Below, piece after piece: positions 34,832-43,623 of a DNA stretch of 55,992 nt. The stretch spans positions 1 through 55,992 of the forward strand of contig CAZSLI010000015.1 of the NCBI GenBank assembly GCA_964607705.1, read 5' to 3'. The position numbers and the translations under genes are program-made. Below the pieces are notes generated by a model that saw only the letters and a list, made by a program, of their open reading frames with translations, was not told the DNA's origin and made no database searches. Origin of the DNA: CAZSLI01 sp964607705 (lineage in GTDB: Bacteria > Actinomycetota > Coriobacteriia > Anaerosomatales > PHET01). Numbering within the stretch: position 1 is the stretch's first letter; every line of letters begins with the position of its first letter.

Positions 34832-35938
34832 CTACACCGACGTCCTCGGCAAGGTGAAACCGACAGTGGAGCCTGTGCCCAACTCGCTGGTCGCGAAGAC
34901 GTCTCCGCCGTGATCGCGGACGATGGCTCGCGAGATCGCGAGACCCAGCCCGGACCCGCCCGTGTCGGCCGCCCGTGCGGAATCCGCCCGGTAGAAGCGG
35001 TCGAAGATGCGATCGACGTCGTCGGCGCTCATACCGTCTCCGGTGTCGGCGACGGTGACGGTGACCGTCTCGACCGCGAGCGAAACACTGACGGTGACGC
35101 CGCCCGCCATCGTGTGGCGCGCGGCGTTCGACAGGATGTTGCGCAGCACCTGCGAAAGCCGGTGCTCGTCGCCGAGGACCATGGCTGGCTCGTCCGGCGC
35201 CTCGACAGCCAGAACGACCCCGGAGCGCAGTTGAGCCTCGGCCCGGGCGGCCTCGCGTCGCGCGAGCATCGCGAGATCGAGCGGCACCATCTCGTAGCGA
35301 AGTCGGCCTGCTTCGGCGACCGCCAGTTCCTGCAGGTCGTTCACGAGCACGGTGAGATGCTGAAGGTCCTCGACGAGGGAGCCGAGCCGCGCATCGTCGG
35401 CGGCGATCACGCCGTCGGCCATGCCCTCGGCTTGCGCACGGGCGGCCGCGAGCGGGTTTCGCAGCTCGTGGGCGACGTCGGCGACCATTCGACGGCGCAG
35501 CTCCTCGGCCTCTTCGAGCGAATCGGCCATACGGTTGAAGGCGTCACCGAGGCTGGCGACCTCGGTGGGGCCCGCGACGTCGACCCGGTGCGCAAAGTCG
35601 CCGTCGGCGATCTCCTCGGCAGCCTCCTCCAAGCGTCGCAGTGGCTTCGCGAGGTAGGCGGCGAGCAGCAGCGCGACGACCGCGCCGAGGACTCCCGCAG
35701 CGATGGCGGCGATGAGGACGCTGCGGTCGACGCTGGCGACGAACGCCTGCTCGGCGGCACCGAGCATCATGCGGCCGCGACCCATCATCCCGGGGCGCGG
35801 CTGGGGAAGCGACGAAAGGTAGGCGTCGAACGCGGTCGAGAGCGCCGAGCGCGCGAACAGGCCGACGATCAGCGTCGTCCCCAGCGACACGCCGAGGATC
35901 GAGAGGAACACCTGGAAGCCCAGACTGGTGCGTCTCAC
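34832..35938 (-). CDS. sensor histidine kinase (HAMP-HisKA-HATPase)
   Basis: 368 aa. Two membrane helices (about 8-30 and 73-97) enclose a short 45-residue extracytoplasmic loop rich in Met and Pro (PRPGMMGRGRMMLG). A HAMP domain, the phosphoacceptor H-box VADVAHELRNPLAA, and an HATPase with NILSNAARH (N), VADTGDGM (G1), FDRFYRADSAR (F) and GGSGLGLAIS (G2) follow. It would autophosphorylate and pass phosphate to the regulator encoded just upstream. GTG start overlaps the regulator's TGA in GTGA, indicating coupled translation. The Met-rich loop suggests a metal or thiol-reactive signal, which is inferred. Confidence 0.92.
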   Translation of the reverse strand: MRRTSLGFQVFLSILGVSLGTTLIVGLFARSALSTAFDAYLSSLPQPRPGMMGRGRMMLGAAEQAFVASVDRSVLIAAIAAGVLGAVVALLLAAYLAKPLRRLEEAAEEIADGDFAHRVDVAGPTEVASLGDAFNRMADSLEEAEELRRRMVADVAHELRNPLAAARAQAEGMADGVIAADDARLGSLVEDLQHLTVLVNDLQELAVAEAGRLRYEMVPLDLAMLARREAARAEAQLRSGVVLAVEAPDEPAMVLGDEHRLSQVLRNILSNAARHTMAGGVTVSVSLAVETVTVTVADTGDGMSADDVDRIFDRFYRADSARAADTGGSGLGLAISRAIVRDHGGDVFATSELGTGSTVGFTLPRTSV

Positions 35939-36615
35939 TCGGCCTCCAGCTTGTAACCGACGCCGAAGACCGTGCGGATGTAGCGCGGGCTCTTGGGATC
36001 GTCGCCCATCTTGCGGCGGATGTTCTTCACGTGCGCGTCCATCGTGCGCTCGTAGCCTTCGAACGCGTCGCCCGAGACCGCCTCGAGAAGTTGAAGTCTC
36101 GAGTACACGCGGCCGGGGTGCTCGGCGAGCATGAGGAGGACGTCGAACTCGGTTCGGGTCAGCTCGACCTGCCGGCCACCCACGCGGACCTCACGGCGAT
36201 CCGCGTCCACCTCGAGGTCACCCACCCGCACCGGTGCGCCCACTTCGCTGTCTGTGCGCGCGCATCGGCGGAGCACCGCCTTGACCCGGGCGACGACCTC
36301 CCGCGGCGAGAAGGGCTTGGTGATGTAGTCGTCAGCGCCGAGCTCGAGTCCGACGAGCCGGTCGACCTCGTCCCCTCGCGCTGTCACCAGGATCACGGGT
36401 ATGCCCTGCGCCTGAAACCGGCGAGTGAGCTCCAGACCGTCGACCTCGGGGAGCATGACGTCCACCAGCGCCAGATCGGGCCGGTTGCACTCGGCGAGGC
36501 GTAGGGCCTCTGAGCCGTCGTGCGCGCGCAGGGTCGTGTAGCCCGCCGCCTCCAGGTACTCGGCGAGTACGTCCACGATCTTCACGTTATCGTCGATCAC
36601 CAGGACGCTACTCAT
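35935..36615 (-). CDS. OmpR/PhoB-family response regulator
   Basis: 226 aa. Receiver domain 1-118 with acidic pocket DDN, phosphoacceptor in LALVDVMLP, conserved T in VTARGD and K in TKPFSPRE. The C-terminal winged helix (about 130-224) carries ELTRTEFDVLLMLAEHPGRVYSRLQLL and the RRKMGDDPKSPRYIRTVFGVGYKL recognition block. ATG 36615 follows GGGAGGGTGAG. Pairs with the kinase gene immediately downstream. OmpR-type regulators bind direct repeats spaced 11 bp; such repeats occur upstream of the neighbouring secreted protein gene at 37381-37418. Confidence 0.95.
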   Translation of the reverse strand: MSSVLVIDDNVKIVDVLAEYLEAAGYTTLRAHDGSEALRLAECNRPDLALVDVMLPEVDGLELTRRFQAQGIPVILVTARGDEVDRLVGLELGADDYITKPFSPREVVARVKAVLRRCARTDSEVGAPVRVGDLEVDADRREVRVGGRQVELTRTEFDVLLMLAEHPGRVYSRLQLLEAVSGDAFEGYERTMDAHVKNIRRKMGDDPKSPRYIRTVFGVGYKLEAE

Positions 36616-36699
36616 CTCACCCTCCCGTCAACCACTCCCGGGCGCCTCGCCAGTATCGCACTCCCTGCCGAGAAGCCGCCCGCCGACGCCAGATGCAGC

Positions 36700-36732
36700 G
36701 CAGCGGGACGGCATAGATCGCCGCCCCGCTGC
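36700..36732 (-). terminator. terminator hairpin after the Gly/Cys-rich protein gene
   Basis: GCAGCGGG-A-CGGC (36700-36712) pairs with GCCG-C-CCCGCTGC (36720-36732) with one mismatch and a 7-base loop. It separates the secreted-protein gene from the response-regulator operon. Confidence 0.6.
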
Positions 36733-36750
36733 CGCACACAAGCCGATTGG

Positions 36751-37326
36751 TTACTGGACGGAAGCGCCGCGGCCACCGCCGCCGCACGCGCCGCCACCGG
36801 CTCCGCGGCCACCCATGCCGCAGCCCGCGCCACTGCCGCCACCTGCGCCGCAGCCGCCGGTGCCGCCGGCACCGTTGCATCCGGCCGCCGTCGAATCGAC
36901 GCGCTCGTTCAGGCGGGTCTCCATGTTGGCGAGAGCCTGATCCGCCTGCGCCTGAGTGATCTGGCCGGCCTTCACGCGCTCATCAAGCAGCTGCTTGCGG
37001 ACCGCGAGCGCCTCTGCGACGACCTTGCTGCTGTCCACGCCGTTCTTCTCGGCGATCGCCGAGAACGAGGTGCCGTCCTGTCGCTGGTCGATCACGGCCT
37101 CGACATCTTGTCCGGTGAGCTTGGCGACGACGTCGGCAAGACGCCCGCCGGCCGTCTTCATCTGTGCACCCATACGCAAACCGAGTCCGCTACAAGCGGC
37201 TGCGACCGTCGATGTCGACGATGCGCTCTTCGGCGCTCCGGCTGCGAACCCGCTCGTCACTTGGCCGATCACGGCTCCGGCAACGAGCGCTGCGGCCACG
37301 AGGGCCACCATACGCTTCGCGTTCAT
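36751..37326 (-). CDS. secreted protein with Gly/Cys-rich tail
   Basis: 191 aa. Sec signal peptide (VALVAAALVAGAVIGQVTSGFAAG), helical central domain (about 50-145) with LADVVAKLTGQDVEAVIDQRQDGTSFSAIAEKNGV and KAGQITQAQADQALANME, resembling DUF2680-type exported proteins. The final 45 residues are almost all Gly with regularly placed Cys (CNGAGGTGGCGAGGG...CGMGG...CGGGG). Such a tail could bind metal or cross-link. It sits upstream of a two-component system with a Met-rich sensor loop and has three phased TGAAC repeats in its promoter, so it is a likely target. No known family member recognised. Confidence 0.7.
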   Translation of the reverse strand: MNAKRMVALVAAALVAGAVIGQVTSGFAAGAPKSASSTSTVAAACSGLGLRMGAQMKTAGGRLADVVAKLTGQDVEAVIDQRQDGTSFSAIAEKNGVDSSKVVAEALAVRKQLLDERVKAGQITQAQADQALANMETRLNERVDSTAAGCNGAGGTGGCGAGGGSGAGCGMGGRGAGGGACGGGGRGASVQ

Positions 37327-37380
37327 TCGTGCTCCTCTCGGATCGGTATCCGCTTACAGCTCCACTGTCGCCCCGTCGCT

Positions 37381-37418
37381 TGAACGTCGTGTGAACGCCA
37401 GGCGCGGTGATGGTGAAC
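37381..37418 (-). promoter_or_regulatory. phased direct repeats (candidate response-regulator operator)
   Basis: TGAAC on the plus strand (GTTCA on the transcribed strand) at 37381-37385, 37392-37396 and 37414-37418: start-to-start distances of 11 and 22 bp. This is the phasing used by OmpR/PhoB-type regulators. The array lies 55-90 bp upstream of the start of the secreted Gly/Cys-rich protein gene. Confidence 0.5.
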
Positions 37419-37474
37419 TGACCGGACGTGAATCGGTGAGGAGCGGACGATGCGAGGGCGCTGCAGCGAGGGCT

Positions 37475-38941
37475 CTAGCGGTCCGCCAAGGATGCCGCGG
37501 GCAGATCACGGAATCGACCCGCGAACCGCATGAACGCGTACACGTCGGCGAAGTTGCTCGCGATGCCGAGCGACACTCGGATAGTGTTGGGCGTCCGGCC
37601 GCTGGCGTCGTGCAGGAGGCGGCTGCAGTCCTCGAACGTCACGGGCACGCTCGGCTCCTCGAAACATCCGGCCATCTCGTCGCGCGTGATCTCGTGCGCG
37701 ATCTCGCCGTCTCCGGGATTGCAGAAACAGCCCGTCCGCACGGAGATGCGCTCACTACCTGCCAGCTTCTCGACCGTGTGCACGTCGAACACCTCACCAG
37801 CAGGGTCGAGCAGGTAGAACGCGATGGTCGCGCCGCGAGACTCCATGCGATCCGGACCGAAGACGCGGAACAGCGGCGTGCCGTTCGAATGCCGCTCGTG
37901 CCGCATGCGTTCCAGGAGCCAGCCGGCAAGCATAGACACGCGGTCGTGTACCACGTCGATGCCCACGCGCGAGAGGTGCCTGAGCCCGAGGGTGACCGCC
38001 GACAACCCAAGGTAGTCGACTGTCCCGTCCTCGAAACCCTGGTGACCCGGCGCGAGGTGATGCCAGCCATCGTCCTGCACCGACGCCAGAGTGATGGTCC
38101 CGCCCGCGAACCACGGGCGTTGCAGCTTCGCCAGCGCATCTCGGCGGACTATGAGTGCCCCCGCCCCGGTGGGGTAGCCGAACATCTTGTAGAACGACAC
38201 AGGCACGAAGTCGGGCTTCACCGCCGAGAGGTCGAGCCGGTTCGTCGGCACGAAAGCGGCCGAGTCGAGCAAGACGTCCCAGCCAAGTGCGTGCGCCTGA
38301 TCAACCCACTCGAGCGGGTGCTGGACGCCACTGAAGTTGGATTGCGCAGGGTAGGCGAACAGCTTCGCCGGGCAGTCACCCGCCTCGCGCAGCCCTCGCA
38401 TCACCAGCTGCTCGTCCAGCCGTAGCTCCGGCTTGCGCACCGGCACGTAGACCACACGTGCGCCCCGGGCGCGTGCGAACTCACGGATCCCGTTCACGGA
38501 GTTGTGATTGTCGTAGCTCACGAGATAGCACGAGTTCGGTCCGAACGGATACGCCTCGCCCACCAGTTTGAGAGCGCCGCTGGCGTTGTGGGTGAAGATG
38601 ACTTCGTAGTCGTCCTCTGAGGCGTTGAAGTACTCATGCACGGCCCGGCGCGCCTCGTCGACGAGCTGCGTGCTCATGAGCGACGTCGGGTTCGCCGAGT
38701 GCGGATTGCCGAGGACCTCCGATGTCAGCAGCGCGTGATGCGCCTCGAGCTGCGAGGCGGCGTAGAGCCCACCGCCTGTGTAATCGAGGTAGACGTGGCC
38801 GCCGTCATCGAGCCTGGTGTAGTCGAGAGCGCGGAGCTCGTCGATGGCCGCCGTACGCTCGTAGCGGGGGTGCTCGGCGAGGAATGCCGAGAACGCCGCC
38901 GACAACCCCTCGGGGCCCCTCGCGTCGTCCGCTGGTACCAC
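37475..38941 (-). CDS. class V aminotransferase, molybdenum-cofactor-sulfurase-like
   Basis: 488 aa PLP enzyme of the NifS/class V fold. The start VYLDYTGGGLYAASQLEAH, IFTHNASGALKLVGEAYPF, the DSAAFVPTN block and the PLP lysine in SFYKMFGYPTGAGALIV match the N-terminal domain of MOCOS/cysteine-desulfurase-like proteins. The late TGCFCNPGDGE loop contains a cysteine pair suited to persulfide formation. It probably mobilises sulfur from cysteine; the acceptor is unknown, and the MOSC domain of full-length MOCOS is absent. GTG 38941 preceded by GGGGGAG. Divergent from the OFA transporter gene. Confidence 0.85.
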   Translation of the reverse strand: MVPADDARGPEGLSAAFSAFLAEHPRYERTAAIDELRALDYTRLDDGGHVYLDYTGGGLYAASQLEAHHALLTSEVLGNPHSANPTSLMSTQLVDEARRAVHEYFNASEDDYEVIFTHNASGALKLVGEAYPFGPNSCYLVSYDNHNSVNGIREFARARGARVVYVPVRKPELRLDEQLVMRGLREAGDCPAKLFAYPAQSNFSGVQHPLEWVDQAHALGWDVLLDSAAFVPTNRLDLSAVKPDFVPVSFYKMFGYPTGAGALIVRRDALAKLQRPWFAGGTITLASVQDDGWHHLAPGHQGFEDGTVDYLGLSAVTLGLRHLSRVGIDVVHDRVSMLAGWLLERMRHERHSNGTPLFRVFGPDRMESRGATIAFYLLDPAGEVFDVHTVEKLAGSERISVRTGCFCNPGDGEIAHEITRDEMAGCFEEPSVPVTFEDCSRLLHDASGRTPNTIRVSLGIASNFADVYAFMRFAGRFRDLPAASLADR

Positions 38942-39057
38942 GGCTCCCCCGTCTCGCTCGGCTCAGTCGACCGTCCGTCGTCGACGCCCATGATAGCGGT
39001 CGCCGGCCGCGGTCTCGTGGGTACACCTATGCATTCGGTCGCAAAGGCAGGTGCACC

Positions 39058-40338
39058 GTGCAAGAGCGTCAACATCATCTCGGCCGCGGCGGGATCGTCA
39101 CCTTTGCCGGGTTCGGCATCAATCTCGCGCTGGGCGTCCTCTACTCGTGGAGCATCTTCGCAAAGCAGCTGACCGACTCATGGGGCTGGTCGACCGGGCA
39201 GTCCTCCCTCCCCTACGCCGTCGCGGTCGCCATGTTCGCCTCGGTGCTCGCTTTCGGCGGTCGGGCGCAGGACCGCTTCGGGCCCCGCATCGTGGCGACG
39301 ATCGGCGGCGTGCTCGTCGGTGGCGGGCTGCTGCTCTCGGGACTTGCCTCGGCCGACAACGTGGCGCCACTGGTGATCGGCTTCGGCTTGCTCACCGGCT
39401 CGGGCATCGCGCTTGGATTCGTGTCGACGTTCCCCGCGGCCGCGAAGTGGTTCCCACCGAAGCGCCGCGGCCTCATCACCGGTCTCGTGGTCAGCGGATT
39501 CGGGATCGCATCGGTCTACATCGCGCCGCTCACCCAGTACCTGCTGCACCAGATCGGCATCAACTCGACGTTCCGCCTTCTCGGCATCGCGTTCCTCATC
39601 GTCACCGTGGGACTCGCGCAGTTGCTTCGTAATCCGCCTGTGGCGCTCGTGGCCCGCGCTGCGCTCACGAGTGAGCGTGCCGGAAGCTGCCGAGTAGGAC
39701 CACGCGAGTACGACTGGCATGAGATGGTGCGGACCCGTCAATTCGTGCTGCTGTGGCTGATGTATGGGCTGACCGCGTTCGCCGGCATCATGATCATCGG
39801 CCACATGGCGCAGATAACCGCCGAGCAGGTCGGGGTCGACCTCGGCTTCTTGCTCGTGGCCGTGCTGGCGGTCGGCAACGCGGCAGGCCGCGTCGCGGCC
39901 GGGACCCTGAGCGATCGCTGGAGCGTGATCCGCACGATGACGCTCATCTTCACGCTGCAAGCGCTCACCATGCTCGTCGTCGGAGAGGCGTCCTCGGCAG
40001 TCACGCTCTCTGTGGCGGCGTTCGTCATCGGGTTCAACTACGGCGCCGACCTCTCGCTGTTCCCCTGCATCGTCTCCGAGTACTACGGGCAGGCGAACCA
40101 GGGCGTGAACTATGGCCTCGTGTTCACGTCCTGGGGCGTGGGTGGCGTCTTCGGCTCGATGATCGCAGGATTCATCGCCGACTCGACCGGCTCCTACGAC
40201 GCCGCCTTCACGCTGGCCGCGGCGATGTGCGGCGTGTCCGCGTTGCTGACCCTGATCACCCGCCCTCCGTCCGGTACCGTCGAAGCGGTCAGCCGCCGAG
40301 GAGCACGGCACCGAGCCCCCAAAGCGACCGCGGGCTGA
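39058..40338 (+). CDS. MFS transporter, oxalate/formate-antiporter-like (OFA family)
   Basis: 426 aa with twelve predicted helices. The first helix GFGINLALGVLYSWSIF and the QDRFGPR loop between helices 2 and 3 are typical of OFA-family porters; PAAAKWFPPKRRGLITGLVVSGFGIAS fits helices 4-5, and LSDRWSVIRT is the second-half loop. The family exchanges monocarboxylates or oxalate/formate. GTG 39058 is chosen because AGGCAGG precedes it and the family starts here; the open frame extends 336 bases further back into the divergent aminotransferase gene without homology. Substrate unassigned. Confidence 0.88.
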   Translation: MQERQHHLGRGGIVTFAGFGINLALGVLYSWSIFAKQLTDSWGWSTGQSSLPYAVAVAMFASVLAFGGRAQDRFGPRIVATIGGVLVGGGLLLSGLASADNVAPLVIGFGLLTGSGIALGFVSTFPAAAKWFPPKRRGLITGLVVSGFGIASVYIAPLTQYLLHQIGINSTFRLLGIAFLIVTVGLAQLLRNPPVALVARAALTSERAGSCRVGPREYDWHEMVRTRQFVLLWLMYGLTAFAGIMIIGHMAQITAEQVGVDLGFLLVAVLAVGNAAGRVAAGTLSDRWSVIRTMTLIFTLQALTMLVVGEASSAVTLSVAAFVIGFNYGADLSLFPCIVSEYYGQANQGVNYGLVFTSWGVGGVFGSMIAGFIADSTGSYDAAFTLAAAMCGVSALLTLITRPPSGTVEAVSRRGARHRAPKATAG

Positions 40339-40460
40339 CGCCAAGGGGCGGCGCCCACCCGCCGGTGCTCAAGGCGCACGCTGCGAGCAGGTTTCGTCGG
40401 TGCCACGGAGTATCATCACCGACAGGGCCCATTTGCGGCCGCCACACAGGGAGGGGCCTC

Positions 40461-41261
40461 ATGAATGCAGCGCTCGGTGCTATCGGTGTCGTTCTACTCG
40501 CGTTCATCGTCTTTCTGATCTTCGCGTTCCTCTCCGGCCTTCGCGTGGCCGCCGAGTACGAGCGTGCGGTCGTCTTCCGCCTCGGGCGCCTGCGTGCGAC
40601 CAAGGGACCGGGTCTCTACTGGCTCATCCCGTTCGGCATCGAGACGCAGCGCAAAGTCGACCTGCGCACCCTGACCATCGACGTCGAGAGCCAGGAGTCC
40701 ATCACCAAGGACTCGGTCACCGTCAAGGTCAACGCCGTCGTGTGGATGAAGATCGTCGACCCCATCAAGTCGGTCGTGGCTGTGGCGAACTACAACAACG
40801 CCGCCTACCAGGTCGCTCTCACGAGCCTGCGAAACATCATCGGCCAGCACTACCTCGACGAGGTGCTCAAGGAGCGCAACAAGATCAACTCGGCGCTCAA
40901 GGAGATCGTCGACGCCGCCACCGAGCCGTGGGGTGTGGCCGTGGAAGCCGTCGAGATGAAGGATGTCGAGATACCGCAGGGCATGCAACGCGCGATGGCC
41001 CAGGAGGCGCAGGCCACGCGCGAGAAGCGCGCCCGCATCATCAAGGCTGAAGCCGAGCAGGAAGCATCGATGAAGCTTGCCGAGGCGTCGGTCATCATCA
41101 CCAAGAACCCGCTCGCGCTCGAGCTCAGGCGCATGCAGATGATCACCGAGGTCGGCGCGGAGCAGAACACGACGACGATCATCATGATGCCGAGCGAGTT
41201 CGTGACGCTTGCTGAGAACGTCGCTGGAGCGTTCAAGCAGCGGGCGGCCAGCGAGTCCTAG
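40461..41261 (+). CDS. SPFH/stomatin-like membrane protein (slipin)
   Basis: 266 aa. One N-terminal hairpin-like hydrophobic helix (GAIGVVLLAFIVFLIFAFLSGL), then an SPFH domain (YERAVVFRLGRLRATKGPGLYWLIPF) and a long coiled coil rich in Ala/Glu (QAEATREKRARIIKAEAEQEA). The family scaffolds membrane microdomains and influences proteases or channels. GGGAGGGG precedes the ATG. The usual partner NfeD is not adjacent. Its stop shares CTAG with the convergent esterase gene. Confidence 0.94.
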   Translation: MNAALGAIGVVLLAFIVFLIFAFLSGLRVAAEYERAVVFRLGRLRATKGPGLYWLIPFGIETQRKVDLRTLTIDVESQESITKDSVTVKVNAVVWMKIVDPIKSVVAVANYNNAAYQVALTSLRNIIGQHYLDEVLKERNKINSALKEIVDAATEPWGVAVEAVEMKDVEIPQGMQRAMAQEAQATREKRARIIKAEAEQEASMKLAEASVIITKNPLALELRRMQMITEVGAEQNTTTIIMMPSEFVTLAENVAGAFKQRAASES

Positions 41262-42238
41262 CGCACGGCAGCGCCCTGTGGCATCGGTCGTGCCTCCGGC
41301 GGCCGCTTGATACCCATCGCTTCGTCGAGGAAATCGAGTACCTCCGTCACGTGGGCGGGGTCGGTGAACTGATGCCCTCCATGTCCGGCGCCCTCGAAGA
41401 CGCGCAGCTCAACCTTCTCGGGACCGATGACAAGGCGCATGCGGTCGGCGAGCCGCTCCGACTGCTCGAGCGGCACCGTGTGGTCGTCCGTCCCATGCTC
41501 GATGAGCATGGGCGGATCGTCGGGGGACGCGTGCGTGAGCGGATTGGCCAGGCGGACGAGGCCCGGACGTGACGACAGGTACTCGCCGAGATAGCGCATC
41601 TGAGTCGTCGTATCCCAGCTGCGTGGCTGGGTCCTGAGATATTCGTACATGTCAGCGATATCGACCGGGCCGAACCAGTCCACCACCGCCTGGACTCGGT
41701 CGGATCGGTACGGGCGGGCGGCCGTCGTGCTCTCAAGTGACCGGACGCCCGCAGTCGTGCCGGCGAGTGCAGCCAGGTGCCCGCCGGCCGAAGCTCCCCA
41801 GACCGCTATCCGCGTGCCGTCGAACGCATACGCCTTCTTGTTGAGGCGCACCCACTGCACTACGGATTTCACGTCCTGTATCTGCGCTGGGAAGTCCGCA
41901 TCGCCGAGAAGCCGGTAGTTCGCCGAGATGACCGCATAGCCGCGATCGCGTGCGGCGAGTGCCACTTGCTGCTGACCATCCCGTTTATCGCCGGTGATGA
42001 ACCCGCCTCCATGCAAGAAGACGATGACCGGGAACGGCCCCCTCCCGCTCGGAGGCAGATAGACGTCGACCGATTGCCGAGGAGACTCGGTCGCGTACGC
42101 GACGTCGTAGAACTCGCGCTCCACCGGCGTCACAGCGACGCTCGTCTTGGGTGTGGCGGGGCGGCCGCTCGGCTGACAGCCGACCACCACGGCGGCCACG
42201 AGAAGCGCTGCGCCCACAGCGTCACATCTGCGCGACAT
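41258..42238 (-). CDS. lipoprotein alpha/beta-hydrolase (carboxylesterase-like)
   Basis: 326 aa. Signal peptide with lipobox VVVGC (Cys about 21) anchors it outside the membrane. The alpha/beta-hydrolase core shows oxyanion HGGGFITGD, nucleophile serine in WGASAGGHLAAL, acid Asp near HGTDDHTVP and catalytic His in GAGHGGHQF. This is the arrangement of the BD-FAE/hormone-sensitive-lipase-like esterases. It probably hydrolyses short-chain esters or acetylated glycans outside the cell; substrate not predictable. Convergent with the slipin gene through shared CTAG stops. Confidence 0.9.
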   Translation of the reverse strand: MSRRCDAVGAALLVAAVVVGCQPSGRPATPKTSVAVTPVEREFYDVAYATESPRQSVDVYLPPSGRGPFPVIVFLHGGGFITGDKRDGQQQVALAARDRGYAVISANYRLLGDADFPAQIQDVKSVVQWVRLNKKAYAFDGTRIAVWGASAGGHLAALAGTTAGVRSLESTTAARPYRSDRVQAVVDWFGPVDIADMYEYLRTQPRSWDTTTQMRYLGEYLSSRPGLVRLANPLTHASPDDPPMLIEHGTDDHTVPLEQSERLADRMRLVIGPEKVELRVFEGAGHGGHQFTDPAHVTEVLDFLDEAMGIKRPPEARPMPQGAAVR

Positions 42239-42397
42239 GGCGCCAAGACTCTAGGCCGCACCGACGGATGTTCGAGTCTGATGATCCATCGCACGCCCTC
42301 CTCGTGAGCGAAGCCATCCAGCTTCGAGCCCCTATGTACCGAGGAGGGGGCCGTAGGTAAACGCTGCTAGAGGGTCACGCCCTCGTGGCCGGTGAAC

Positions 42398-43405
42398 CTA
42401 TCGGCTGAAGATGTAGACCGGCGTCCCGATAGGCACGCGCGGATAGATATCGACGACCTGAGGGTTGGCCAGGCGGATGCAGCCGTGGCTCGCGCGCGTG
42501 CCGATGGAGCTGTACTTGGCAGTCCCATGGATTCTGATCCCCGGTGAATTGAGATACAGCGCGCGCAAGCCGAGCGGGTTGCTCGGCCCCGGGCCGATGT
42601 AGCCCGGCATGTTGGTTCCCCAGTCGCTTCCGGGATTCGTCCACCCCGGATGCGGGTTCTTGCCGATGATCTTGAAGATGCCGTTGGGCGTGGGATAGCG
42701 AGACATGCCCACAGCGCATCGATACGTCTTCTCGACGCGCGTGCCGTTGTAGAGCAGCACCTTGAACTCGCGCTGCGAGACCAAGATCGTCTTGCCGATG
42801 TTGCGGCGGGTGACTCGCGGTGCGACCGTCAGCAGAGGCACAGTGACCGTGGGCTGTTCCGACGCGGGCGCACCGAGGCGCGCCAGCAATGCGGCCCTCA
42901 GCGCCGCGTTGCCGGTCGTCGCGTCCACCTTGCGTCCAGCGATCTCGGGAGAGATGTAGAGACGGCGACTCCTGATGCTCCGCTTCGCATTGACGGCGGG
43001 CCGGTTGAGCTTGGTACCCATCGAGCCCACCCACCCGTTGACCGCCGACGAGCTGACCACGAAGCGGGGTTCGATCGTCAGACCGACCGTGTCCGTGGGC
43101 TCGAAGGCCTGCGCGAGCATGCCGTCGATGTCGGGCACGAGCCCGGCCGCAGGAGTGAACTGGAACACCGTGGCGCCTGCAGCGACGACGACAGGAGGCA
43201 TCGTCGGCAGCACCGACGCCTGCAAGATCGTCGCGCGCGCAGCCGGCTCGCCCATGCCCTGGAGCGGTATGCCGCCTATCGAGATGTCGGCCGTCACGCG
43301 CTGCGTGCCATAGCTGACTGCAGCGCCGGCCGTGGACGGCAACGCGAGCGCCGACACGATCGATGCGATGACCAGGACCCTCACGAGCGAGCGCGCGTGC
43401 TTCAC
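42398..43405 (-). CDS. L,D-transpeptidase (YkuD)
   Basis: 335 aa. Sec signal peptide (VLVIASIVSALALPSTAGA), then about 180 residues with a putative peptidoglycan-binding four-domain-like region, and a C-terminal YkuD catalytic domain (about 205-335). The active site is HGTAKYSSIGTRASHGCIRLAN with the catalytic Cys in SHGC and its His partner. It makes 3-3 cross-links or attaches proteins in peptidoglycan on the cell surface. GTG 43405 with GGATGGTG upstream. A small inverted repeat ACCATC-CA-GATGGT (43411-43424) sits in its leader. Confidence 0.92.
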   Translation of the reverse strand: MKHARSLVRVLVIASIVSALALPSTAGAAVSYGTQRVTADISIGGIPLQGMGEPAARATILQASVLPTMPPVVVAAGATVFQFTPAAGLVPDIDGMLAQAFEPTDTVGLTIEPRFVVSSSAVNGWVGSMGTKLNRPAVNAKRSIRSRRLYISPEIAGRKVDATTGNAALRAALLARLGAPASEQPTVTVPLLTVAPRVTRRNIGKTILVSQREFKVLLYNGTRVEKTYRCAVGMSRYPTPNGIFKIIGKNPHPGWTNPGSDWGTNMPGYIGPGPSNPLGLRALYLNSPGIRIHGTAKYSSIGTRASHGCIRLANPQVVDIYPRVPIGTPVYIFSR

Positions 43406-43525
43406 GACACACCATCCAGATGGTAGGAACGACAGCGCCAGTATACGGCCCGTGTGGGCACGCTTGGCTAGAGGGCATTCAGACGTTACTCGGCGAGCGC
43501 GGAGATCATGCGTTCACCGCGATTC

Positions 43526-43562
43526 TTGACGCGTCAGAGAATACTGTTAGTATGCTAACCGT
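43526..43562 (+). promoter_or_regulatory. promoter with MarR-type operator
   Basis: -35 TTGACG (43526-43531), 16-base spacer, -10 TAGTAT (43548-43553). Overlapping the -10 is an inverted repeat ACTGTTAG-TATG-CTAACCGT (43543-43562), eight-bp arms with one mismatch. Position and geometry fit autorepression by the MarR protein encoded directly downstream. Confidence 0.75.
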
Positions 43563-43623
43563 TCCCTACCTAACCATTTCGGGCATCACCATGCCCGAGC
43601 ACACGAAAGCGCGGAGAGGCATC

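Noticed and set aside
38722..39057. N-terminal extension of the MFS transporter
   Set aside because: Arg-rich, inside the divergent aminotransferase gene; the family start is at GTG 39058.
42375..43478. 367-codon ORF overlapping the L,D-transpeptidase
   Set aside because: Wrong frame shadow: Arg/His-rich and without domains, while the transpeptidase frame has a signal peptide and active site.
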